Assembly (NCBI GenBank): GCA_017397765.1
Contig: JAFQIB010000017.1
Span: 1-59,622 of the forward strand
Reading direction: 5' to 3'
DNA length: 59,622 nucleotides
DNA from: Clostridia bacterium
GTDB lineage: Bacteria > Bacillota > Clostridia > Christensenellales > Aristaeellaceae
Below are positions 36,446 to 44,700 of this stretch, one piece after another. How positions within the stretch are numbered: the first letter of the stretch is position 1; each line of letters begins with the position of its first letter. The notes beneath the pieces are model-generated. The model did not search any database, was not told the origin of the DNA, and worked only from the letters and a program-made list of their open reading frames with translations. A program made the translations under genes and the position numbers.

Positions 36446-37948
36446 TCATTCGATATCCTTCCCCAGCGCCAGGGTATAGCGCCATGCCACCCGGTCGCCG
36501 TCCCGGAGGAGCACCTGATCGCAGCCCACGGAGGAGCTTTCGCCGTTCACCAGGAACACCCAGCCGGACAGATCGCCGAAGTCAAACTCATAGATGTTGC
36601 CGATTCCGTGGACATACATCAGCCCGTTCGCGCCGCTGGCTTCCAGATGGAGGCCATACGCCTGCGCAGCGTCAGTGAGGACAGTATAAACCGTATCCCC
36701 CTCCGCGATGGGCATGACTGCATCCGCAAGCAGCACGCCGTCCGCCGGAATATGCGCCGCCTGCCCTGCCACAGCATCGCTGCGGATGGAGAGCGTCACA
36801 GTGCCAATAGCATCGCGCTTTGTCACCGCGGCGGAATAGTATTCCTCTGCGGACTGAAAATCCGTCAGCAGCACGGCGGCACACAGCAGCGCAGCGAGAA
36901 TCGCCACTGCCAGAAAATTCTTCGGGTGCCGCTTGCCTGCCAGCAGCAGCGCAACGCAAGCCAGCGCCGCCATCCCACCGATGACCGCCGCCGCGACAGT
37001 CTTGTAGCTCCATTGCAGCCCCGCCGCAGCGGGCCGCGCCGGACTGTCCATCAGGAAGATGCTGCCAGCGCCCGCCTGCCAGCGCTCATAAGCCGACAGG
37101 GCCAGGAAAGCCTGGGCCGTGGCGGATTCGCTGCAGGCGCCGCCCGGCGTATGGCTAAAGGAGCCGTCCGGCAGCCGATAGGCCATGAGCGCCTCCAGCA
37201 CAGACGTCCCGGCCTTGACAAAGCGCGGATCATCCGCCGGGTCAATCCCCAGCGCACACAGGGCGATAATGACCTGCGCCGCGCTTTCCGCGCAGGTCAC
37301 GCCAAAGGAGGCAAAGCCGCCGTCCGCCAGCTGCCGGGCAGAGAGCAGAGTCAACGCGCCGTCGATGGCCGCCGCGACCTCCGATTGCTCCCGGTGAGGC
37401 GCAAGCGCCTGCAGCACCATGGCGGTTGCGTCCACATCGGAGGCGGTGCCGGTCACCGCCCAGCCGCCGTCCGCCTTGCGCAGCGCCAGCAGGGCTTCGA
37501 CCGCCGCATCGGCCGTCGTTTCGCCGCCATCGCAGCCGTTGTTGAGCAGATGCAGCCCCCAGGCCCAGCTCATCACGCCCTGCTTGCCCAGCGTATCCGC
37601 CAGGACAGAAGTGCCGTCCGCCGTTCCGCCGCCGGCTGCCAGCAGCGTCAGCGCCAGCTTCTGCCTTGTAGTGGCCGAACGCACGGTGTTGTTGTTCAGG
37701 TAGGTCAGCAGGGCCTCCCGGCAAGCGCTGAGATCGTGCTGTCCGGTCTGGCTCAGGCCGATCAGATACCACTCGCCGCCCTTGCCCATCAGCTCAGGCA
37801 GGGCTCCGGCGATCCAGTCCTGTACATCCTTCACACCGGACTGGATTGCCTTGAAGGCCAGGATTTCTTCCTTGGGCGCACCCCCCTCCGCCCCTGCCGA
37901 TGCAAACAGCAGCAGGGCCGTGAGGAGCGCCATCCATCGTCTGATCAT
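36446..37948 (-). CDS. Membrane-tethered intrinsic-factor/transcobalamin-like protein
   Basis: The 500-residue protein starts with a signal peptide (about 1-20). Residues 25-300 form an alpha/alpha toroid of the prenyltransferase/terpenoid-cyclase type, with recurring turns DGGWAV (160-165), DGGFASF (210-216) and DGSFSHT (261-267). Two membrane helices (about 317-338 and 345-362) flank a short basic loop. Residues 400-494 form a DUF4430 domain ending GWVFLVNGESSSVG and LLRDGDRVAWRYT. Animal intrinsic factor and transcobalamin pair the same two folds around B12. With the B12 riboswitch and ECF genes, a B12-capturing surface protein is likely. Both folds would face outward. Confidence 0.75.
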   Translation of the reverse strand: MIRRWMALLTALLLFASAGAEGGAPKEEILAFKAIQSGVKDVQDWIAGALPELMGKGGEWYLIGLSQTGQHDLSACREALLTYLNNNTVRSATTRQKLALTLLAAGGGTADGTSVLADTLGKQGVMSWAWGLHLLNNGCDGGETTADAAVEALLALRKADGGWAVTGTASDVDATAMVLQALAPHREQSEVAAAIDGALTLLSARQLADGGFASFGVTCAESAAQVIIALCALGIDPADDPRFVKAGTSVLEALMAYRLPDGSFSHTPGGACSESATAQAFLALSAYERWQAGAGSIFLMDSPARPAAAGLQWSYKTVAAAVIGGMAALACVALLLAGKRHPKNFLAVAILAALLCAAVLLTDFQSAEEYYSAAVTKRDAIGTVTLSIRSDAVAGQAAHIPADGVLLADAVMPIAEGDTVYTVLTDAAQAYGLHLEASGANGLMYVHGIGNIYEFDFGDLSGWVFLVNGESSSVGCDQVLLRDGDRVAWRYTLALGKDIE

Positions 37949-37951
37949 CGC

Positions 37952-38638
37952 TTACTCCGTTACATGCAGCAGACACACCGGCGGCACAAGGGTCATCTGA
38001 TCACTGACCGCGCTGATGACATATTCCCCCGCCTGCGCCATCGTCAGCATGGCCATGCCGTTTTCATCGGTGACAACGCCAGTTTTTTCGCCATTGACGG
38101 TGATCTCCGCACCGGCTGCCGGCACAGTGATAGGCATCCAGTTTTCGTCATAGTCATTGGCAGTCAGAAGCAGCTGCACCGGCGTATTCACAGCGGACGT
38201 GACCTCAGGTGCCGCAAAGAATACATAGGTATCGCTGAAATTCATCAGATCAGTGAAGGCATAAGCCTTGATGTGATCCCCCGCCTTGACCGTGTCCAGC
38301 AGACTCAGAGGTGACACATCGTTGACGTAGTAGTAGTAGCTGCCGCCGTTCTCCTCGTTCCACAGCCGGTACAGGGACAGGCCCCATTCGCTTTCCTCCG
38401 CCAGGAAGGCCGCCGCCCCTGCCGGATGCCAGGCCGCGTGGGCTTTGCTCAGCGCATCGCAGATCGTCAATGCGCCGTCCGCATCCGCATCCGTCAGCGC
38501 AACCGGCTGATACGCCAGCACCAATTCACCGCTGCCGTCGGACACGGAGACATACACCGTCTGCGGCTCCGTCTCTGCAAAGGCGCAGAGCATGGCGAGC
38601 ATCGCCAGACACACCAGGGCTGCCAGTAGCTTCTTCAT
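37952..38638 (-). CDS. Secreted DUF4430 protein, first gene of the cobalamin operon
   Basis: The start at 38638 follows AAAGGAGGACAAGAAC. The 228-residue product has a signal peptide (KKLLAALVCLAMLAMLCAFA) and a DUF4430/transcobalamin C-terminal-like domain (about 35-150: ICDALSKAHAAW, SLYRLWNEENGGSYYYYVND, VKAGDHIKAYAF). A second beta domain (about 150-225: INGEKTGVVTDENGMAML-type) follows. No membrane anchor or sorting signal is visible, so it may be released or held by the next protein. It is 3 nt from the intrinsic-factor-like gene. A role in binding cobalamin is inferred. Confidence 0.72.
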   Translation of the reverse strand: MKKLLAALVCLAMLAMLCAFAETEPQTVYVSVSDGSGELVLAYQPVALTDADADGALTICDALSKAHAAWHPAGAAAFLAEESEWGLSLYRLWNEENGGSYYYYVNDVSPLSLLDTVKAGDHIKAYAFTDLMNFSDTYVFFAAPEVTSAVNTPVQLLLTANDYDENWMPITVPAAGAEITVNGEKTGVVTDENGMAMLTMAQAGEYVISAVSDQMTLVPPVCLLHVTE

Positions 38639-38699
38639 GTTCTTGTCCTCCTTTGGACTGTCGTTTTCGTTTGCCGACACGCCCCGGCAAACTGCAACA

Positions 38700-38729
38700 A
38701 AAAGCCCCCGACGCAAGGCCGGGAGCGTA
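38700..38729 (-). terminator. Riboswitch-controlled terminator
   Basis: On the minus strand, GCTCCCG pairs with CGGGGGC (one wobble pair) and is followed by TTTTTG. It lies between the cobalamin aptamer and the first gene, so transcription termination on B12 binding is likely. Confidence 0.6.
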
Positions 38730-38824
38730 CAGCAAAACCACGCCGCGCCTTTTGCCCATGGCAAACACACGCTGCGTCATTCCGGCTGCACACTTCTCGC
38801 CAAACTGTGATGACCGCGGAGGGT

Positions 38825-39003
38825 ACGGCAGGTCTCCTGGCTTGTGACGATGTACCGATCCCGGTACAGCGGCGCGCCCTTCTCAGGCCTGTGGCCCAAT
38901 GGGTTGCCCGCGCCTTCTGATCACTGACAGTAGTGGCGGCTGCTCCGGATTCGCACCGGATTCCCTTTTGCTCTGCACGGCGATGCGTGCAAACCGTATT
39001 CCG
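38825..39003 (-). promoter_or_regulatory. Cobalamin riboswitch
   Basis: Read on the minus strand it shows the standard order: GGGAATCCGGTGCGAATCC, then the GCCGCCACTACTGTCAG core, GATCAGAAGG and the end AAGCCAGGAGACCTGCC. Adenosyl- or other cobalamin binding would reduce expression of the downstream uptake genes. The aptamer is intact as far as can be judged by eye. Confidence 0.93.
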
Positions 39004-39026
39004 CTTGGTATTCATTTGACGCCCTG

Positions 39027-39056
39027 ATTATAGCACGGCCCGGCCGGGCAGGTCAA
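39027..39056 (-). promoter_or_regulatory. Promoter of the cobalamin operon
   Basis: Minus-strand TTGACC (39056-39051), 18-bp spacer, TATAAT (39032-39027), directly upstream of the riboswitch. Confidence 0.75.
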
Positions 39057-39089
39057 GGGCTGACGAGCCGGGCCGGGCCTGATCTGCAG

Positions 39090-40256
39090 TTACTCCATCT
39101 CCCAGGGCCGATACCAGACCCGGCTCAGCCTGCCGATGACCACGCATCGCGCCTTTTCAAAATTGTAGGCGCAGGTGGACAGCGTCACCAGGCGATCCCG
39201 GCGGCAATCAACCTCCACATGGGCGTTGAAGTCCGATTTTTCCTGCGCAGCCTCCACAAAGGCCCGCATGTCCGCTTCATCGGACAGCGCGATATCATAG
39301 CAGTGATCCCGGCTGTCCGTCACATAGCCCGCGAAGATCTCCACCAGATGGATCTCGTCCCGGCTGATCATCACCATGAACGGATGCGCCTCAAAGAAGC
39401 CGCCCGCGTCATAGTCCGTCAGGCTGTGGAACATGGAGCCGTCCCGCATATGGTGTCCGTAGATCAGCGTGTTGGGGTCCTGCAGCTCCGGCAGGTTCCG
39501 GCAGTCGACAAACAGCGTTCCCGCCGGGTTCTTTTTGCGGTTGAACAGCCGGTCCAGGTAGTAGCTGTTATCGCTGCATTGCACCACCGGGTAGTCAATG
39601 GGCATGCCGGGCGCATAAATCCAGAGCTGATAATGCGGATTGGCTTCCGCCAGCCGGTCATGATCCAGCTCTGCCAGCCAACGCTGGATAACGGCCTGGG
39701 TCACCGCCAGGCAGCGCCGGGCATCCGTGCCGCCCAGCGTTTCCAGCTGCGCCAGGTATTTCTGTCCGTACACATTGTCCCGGAAGGCCGCCACACTGTC
39801 CTCCGCCGTCCATGCCCGCGCCTGCTCCTCCGCAGCAGTCGCTTGCGTCAGGGGGGCTGCGGTCGGTTCGGGCGTGGGGGCAGGACGGAGCGCCGCAGGC
39901 TCTGCTTCCGCTGCCGGATTGCCAGGGGCAAAGGCAGCCTTCAGCCAGGGCAGCGTCCGGGCCCGGTATGCAGCGTTTTCTGTGCCGCGGGCTTCCTTCT
40001 CCGCTTCCGTGCGAAAGGTTTTCCACAGCTTGAGCTCCGCATGCTCCTCCACGCCAGCGGCAGCGAGGAACATCGCCTCCACCAGCGCATGGATCTCCTT
40101 CGAGGGCAGCGCAGCGATCCTGTCCAGCTGATCGTCCGTCAGCAGCTGCATTTCACTGTGCGGAAGCGTCAGCGCCGGATAAAACCACGCGCCCTCTCCC
40201 GCCAGCGCCGCAGCAGGCAGCAGCAGCGCCAGCAGCATTGCCATCAGCCGTTTCAT
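39090..40256 (-). CDS. Class B sortase with long N-terminal extension
   Basis: The start at 40256 (MKRLMAMLLALLLPAAALA) gives a signal peptide and overlaps the small upstream gene (ATGA). The 388-residue protein has a helical region (about 20-110) and a proline/alanine linker (PAPTPEPTAAPL). A sortase B-type domain follows, with the catalytic histidine in YGHHMRDGSMF, cysteine in VTLSTCAYNF and arginine in ARCVVIGRL. It should join sorting-signal proteins to peptidoglycan or to each other. Likely substrates are the TPDTG protein at 40485-41150 and the IPETG protein at 1-1980. It is the last gene of the surface operon. Confidence 0.88.
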   Translation of the reverse strand: MKRLMAMLLALLLPAAALAGEGAWFYPALTLPHSEMQLLTDDQLDRIAALPSKEIHALVEAMFLAAAGVEEHAELKLWKTFRTEAEKEARGTENAAYRARTLPWLKAAFAPGNPAAEAEPAALRPAPTPEPTAAPLTQATAAEEQARAWTAEDSVAAFRDNVYGQKYLAQLETLGGTDARRCLAVTQAVIQRWLAELDHDRLAEANPHYQLWIYAPGMPIDYPVVQCSDNSYYLDRLFNRKKNPAGTLFVDCRNLPELQDPNTLIYGHHMRDGSMFHSLTDYDAGGFFEAHPFMVMISRDEIHLVEIFAGYVTDSRDHCYDIALSDEADMRAFVEAAQEKSDFNAHVEVDCRRDRLVTLSTCAYNFEKARCVVIGRLSRVWYRPWEME

Positions 40257-40426
40257 GCCGTCCACCAGCCCTTCATCCAGCCGGTGTTGCGCAAGCTGTC
40301 ATAATAGGCGTCGCCCACGCTGTACTGGTATTCCCGGTACAGGATGTACCCCACCACGCATACCAGCGCCGCGATCAGCAGGATCAGCAGCAGCCGCAGC
40401 AGGCGGTACGAGTTCTGTTTCTTCAT
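40253..40426 (-). CDS. 57-residue single-pass membrane protein
   Basis: ATG at 40426 follows AAAGGAG. The product has a basic start (MKKQNSYRLLR), one membrane helix (about 8-29) and an outside tail, REYQYSVGDAYYDSLRNTGW. This outline is like the N-terminal anchor of many class B sortases, which have a membrane helix followed by a YY..LR segment. Here it is a separate gene whose stop overlaps the sortase start. It may act as a membrane partner of the sortase. Confidence 0.65.
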   Translation of the reverse strand: MKKQNSYRLLRLLLILLIAALVCVVGYILYREYQYSVGDAYYDSLRNTGWMKGWWTA

Positions 40427-40484
40427 GCTTCTCCTTTACGCAAAGAGGCCGGAGGCAATTTCGCCCCGGCCTCCCCACTTCGGT

Positions 40485-41150
40485 TTATTTGGTCTGTGCG
40501 GCCTTCTGCCGCTTCATCTGGAACAGCACCCAGCCGATCGCCGCAGCGATCATCCCCGCGCCCAGCAGCCAGGTTCCCACCAGGAACCCGTCGCCGGTAT
40601 CGGGCGTACTGCCTTCGCCGTCCACATAGTCGTCGTAGTCGCCGTCGCGGTAGTCCACGATCTCCTCAGCCGTGAAGGTCCAGGGGACAATGCCCATGGA
40701 ACCCATGAATTCATTGCCCAGGTCGTAGGGAACCGTCAGGGTGACAATCAGATCCGTCGTGCCTGCGCCGCGGAAGGCGCCCAGCAGCACATTCTCCGTC
40801 AGCGGGCCAGTCTGGGAGGCCGCCGCGTCGAAGATTTCCTTGTCGCGGCAGACGACCTGCAGGTTCATCTGCTCCAGCAGCGCCCGGTGCTCCTCCTGGA
40901 TCGGATCAGCCCGCAGATACAGGCGGATACGGGTACCGGAGGAATTGCGCAAGGTGATGTTCTGGGTGATCACATCGCCCGGCATGACATTCTTAAACCG
41001 CTCAAACATGTCCGTGTCGGAATACTGGCTGCCCGGAATGAACACAAAGTTCTCCGCACCGCCCCGGAAGTTGACCATCGACACGGCATGGGCCGTGAGG
41101 CAGCCTGCTGCCAGCGTCAGCAGCAGGAGGATGGCAAGAATCTTCTTCAT
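40485..41150 (-). CDS. Camelysin-like surface protein with TPDTG sorting signal
   Basis: The 221-residue protein has a signal peptide (KKILAILLLLTLAAGCLTAHA) and a TasA/camelysin-like beta domain (VMPGDVITQNITLRNSS, IRLYLRADP, LIVTLTVPYDLGNEF). The spacer is acidic, and the C-terminus ends STPDTGDGF, a hydrophobic helix and KRQKAAQTK. This is the sorting signal expected for the adjacent sortase. It is probably the wall-anchored base or cap of the fibre made from the other operon products. It lies 12 nt after its related upstream gene. Confidence 0.78.
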   Translation of the reverse strand: MKKILAILLLLTLAAGCLTAHAVSMVNFRGGAENFVFIPGSQYSDTDMFERFKNVMPGDVITQNITLRNSSGTRIRLYLRADPIQEEHRALLEQMNLQVVCRDKEIFDAAASQTGPLTENVLLGAFRGAGTTDLIVTLTVPYDLGNEFMGSMGIVPWTFTAEEIVDYRDGDYDDYVDGEGSTPDTGDGFLVGTWLLGAGMIAAAIGWVLFQMKRQKAAQTK

Positions 41151-41162
41151 TGTCTCTCCTCC

Positions 41163-41702
41163 TTACTTTCTGATGGTGCCGTCGGTCGCGACATTCACGC
41201 CCCAGGCCTCCTTGACCGCAGAGGTGGGCAGATACTGGATGGCCTGATGGACGACCGTCACTTCCAGCTTCGCGTCATCCGCACGGGTGGCCTGGGTGAT
41301 CGTCTTTGCCAGCAGGTTCTCCGTGGACGTTCCCACCTCGAGCACCTGCTTGTAATAGTAGAAGCCGTCGTTGCCGATAACCCAATTGGTGGTGTTGATG
41401 TAATCATCAGGCAGCGTCCATTTCTCCACGATCTTTCCGCCCTTGACCCAGTTGCCGACCACCGCCACACGGACGTAGACGTCCATATTGTCGTCCGCCT
41501 GCTTATTCTCCACAGTAATGCTGCTTTTCTCGGAATTGTTGAAGGTCTCATTGATCTTCGTATCCACCTTCACCGCCATGAACACATTTTCCACCGGGTC
41601 TGAACTGACCTGCAGGAGCGCCGCCGTGCTGCCGACCGACATAGTCAGCAGCATGGCCGCCGCGATGAGCAGCACAAGCGTTTTACGATAGGATCTCTTC
41701 AT
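41163..41702 (-). CDS. TasA/CalY-like secreted protein (fifth paralogue)
   Basis: The 179-residue protein starts with a basic stretch and a hydrophobic signal (LVLLIAAAMLLTMSVGSTAALL). A beta-rich body follows: VENVFMAVKVDTKINETF, DVYVRVAVVGNWV, GFYYYKQVLEVG and LEVTVVHQAIQYL. These blocks match the SipW-dependent TasA/CalY group. No C-terminal anchor is present. It sits between the giant surface protein gene and the anchored camelysin-like gene, with 12- and 14-nt gaps. Confidence 0.78.
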   Translation of the reverse strand: MKRSYRKTLVLLIAAAMLLTMSVGSTAALLQVSSDPVENVFMAVKVDTKINETFNNSEKSSITVENKQADDNMDVYVRVAVVGNWVKGGKIVEKWTLPDDYINTTNWVIGNDGFYYYKQVLEVGTSTENLLAKTITQATRADDAKLEVTVVHQAIQYLPTSAVKEAWGVNVATDGTIRK

Positions 41703-41716
41703 GTCTGCTCACCTCC

Positions 41717-44700
41717 TTACTGGTTGTTCAGCTCTTTCTTGGTATTGTTGCTGAATTCGTTCTTGACGGCACTTTCGTCGTGCATCCACTTTTCAGCATT
41801 TTTCGTGTTGGCCACGGTGACCTTGTTCTGCGTCGCATCTGCATTGATGGTGCCGCTGCCGGAGCCCTCCGCAGAGGTATTGGCATACTCCCACGTCCAG
41901 CCGTTCAGCTCCGTCACCGTGTACGTTGCGCCAACGGGCAGACCGGTGATGGTCTGGGTGTAGCTGTTGTTGGCATTCAGCGCAAGCAGGTAGGTGTCCG
42001 TGCTGTTGTTGTGCGTGACATTCACCTGCACCAGCGCGCTGTCGCCGTTGGACAGGCCAGCCTTGGTGACGGTGAGCTCGCTTTCGGAGATCGTCACCAC
42101 GGTGTTGGTACAGAGCAGTTCGGACATCTTGCCGTCCTGGATGGCGATGGAGGTAGCTGCGCCGTTGGCTGTACCGCCGGTCCAGACAGGCGTATAGCCG
42201 TTGGGTTCGGTTTCCGTCACCGTTACGACGCTGCCATCTTCGCTGGTGGGCAAGCCGGTGATGATGATGTACTGATCCTTCTTCAGGGTGAAGGTATCGC
42301 CGTTGGACAGCTTGCCGCCAACGACATTGCCGTCATCATCCGTGATCGCCACATTGTCCGCTCCGTAGAGGATGTAGTCATACTCCGCATCCGCATTACC
42401 ATCCTTTGGCGGGATGGCTATGGAGAAGGTATACGATTTGGCTGCATCCGCTGCGGTATCATCAACGATCTTACGTACCTTCAGATTGCCGGTGCCCAGC
42501 TCCGGGGTGATACTCCAGATGGCGTAGAGGGTTGTGTCCTTACTGATGGTAATGCTGCCATTGGGCTGATAGCTTGTACCGGAGCCGTCCGCCTTGGTGT
42601 TCCACTCGACGAAGGTGAAGGTATAGTCCGGGTTGACGATGATGTATTCGCTGTTGTCCTCATTATTCTTGAGCATGCCGTTGATTGCGCCAACAGTGAA
42701 CTTCGCCGGAGCCGCATTTCTCTGACTATGCGGCAGACCAAGATCTTCCACTTTTTCTGTGTTGATCGTCATACCGTCAGGTAGATTGATCACATACGAA
42801 AGTGTAACAGCGTCCTTCAACACGACAGCACAGTCAATATGCCAGCCGCGGCCATAGCCGTCATCATTGTTTTCCTGACACTTGATGATATAGGGGATAA
42901 CCTCATATTTTTCAGGCTGACTACTATCAACATCGCCCTGACGCATGACACCATTTTCATCCCAGTAAGTGTAGTGTATACCCGACCTTCCTAAAAGATT
43001 CGTCAGGATCGTATTCCAGTTAATATCGTTCAAGAACGACTTCGTTAGTTTGCCAGTCGCATCATACATACCAATAGCATTGTCTCCCACAGGAGAGCTG
43101 TAAGAGAACTGTTCATGATATATGATGCTTTCTTTAATCACACCATTAGCAGTTGGACTGTATACTGAATTCCAATCTCCGATTTCCAAATCGCTCGTGA
43201 AGTAAGTGTAGTCACTATGCGCCTGTATCGACGGTTCACTGGGCAGTACGCCGTCATTACGAAGTGCGATCTGAACATTATAATTCGGATGATCCAGCTT
43301 GTCCGCTGCCGTAGGCGGCGTATAGGGCTTGACAATCTCCACAAAGATCGTCGTGACAACCGCATTGGTCGCATTGTCCTTCACGATGATCCTGGTCTTC
43401 TGACCGATCTGTGCATTTTTGTCAGCTGTGACAAGGAGCTGACCGTTTTCGATGCGGGCATTCACGATGCTTGCATCATCCGCGCGCACCGTCACATCGC
43501 CGTAGTTTGCGGAAGTCGCCGTCAGACCGGGCGCAATATTGTACTTGTAAATTGCGCCGCTGGTAAACTGATTGACGTTGGCATTATTTAGATCGACGGT
43601 GTATGTTTCGGTATAGGTGGCAGGTTCGCCTTCGGGCCTGTCAATGACATCGACATAGATCACCTTTTTGGTATTCCCATTGCTGTCCTTGACCGTCACC
43701 TTCGCAGGCTTCTGTGCCGTGTCTTCGGGCGTTGCATCTGCAGCGACGGTGATATATACCATGTTGCCGCTTACCGCTGCATCAACCACACCAGGCATGG
43801 AAGCCTGCACGGTCGAATTGTTGTCACAACCCACAGTCATCGTCGTATCAGGCGCCATCTGATAGCGGATCGCAGTGTTGTCGTTCATCTGGACATTCGT
43901 GCTGCCAACGACAATCTTGTTTTCGTCGTTTACTGCAGGAATCTGCTCGGCAATGATGTCCACATACACAATACCCTTGACAATCTTTGTATCCTTATCT
44001 CTGACCATCACCTTGGCAGGTGCCGTGGCGGTATCTGTCGGCGTTGCTGTATCGGCAGTAGTGATATAAAGCGTTTTTCCATCCGCGCCAACTACAGCAC
44101 TCACAATATCCGGCATAGAAGATACGGCTTCCAAATTGTTGCTGCCACAGGTTACGATTGCCGTTGTATCGGGTGCCATCTTATAGCGGGCAACGGAACC
44201 ATCCGGGAAATAATTGCTCGTCTGCACCGAACCTACTTCAACTTTGGGATCGTTATCGCTCTGTTCAGGAATTTTTTCAGCAATCACATCAACATAGATA
44301 ACAGCCGTGACTGCATTGGAATCCGATTTTTTCAAGGTGATCTTTGCAACATCGCCCGCCTTACCATCCGTGGCCACAGAAACTGTTGTTAACCCATTAA
44401 CAGTTACTACTGACACACTATCTCCAACCCAATTCTCCACTTTAGCGCTATTACCACTATATGCATTTAGTATAAAAGCTGCATCAGGAGCCAAGTAAAG
44501 TTGGAGATAGACTGTTGTAGCGCTCCACGGAGCACTATGCAGATTCGTAACGCCATATTCCACAGTATAGGTATTCGATGTTGGGATATTTTGAACTTTT
44601 TCTTCCTTTACGACCTCCACGTTCGCCGTTATCGTTGTCGCACCATTGTCAAGTGTCATGACAGCTGTGGCCTTGGTTCCAATTTCCGCATCCTCCGCCG

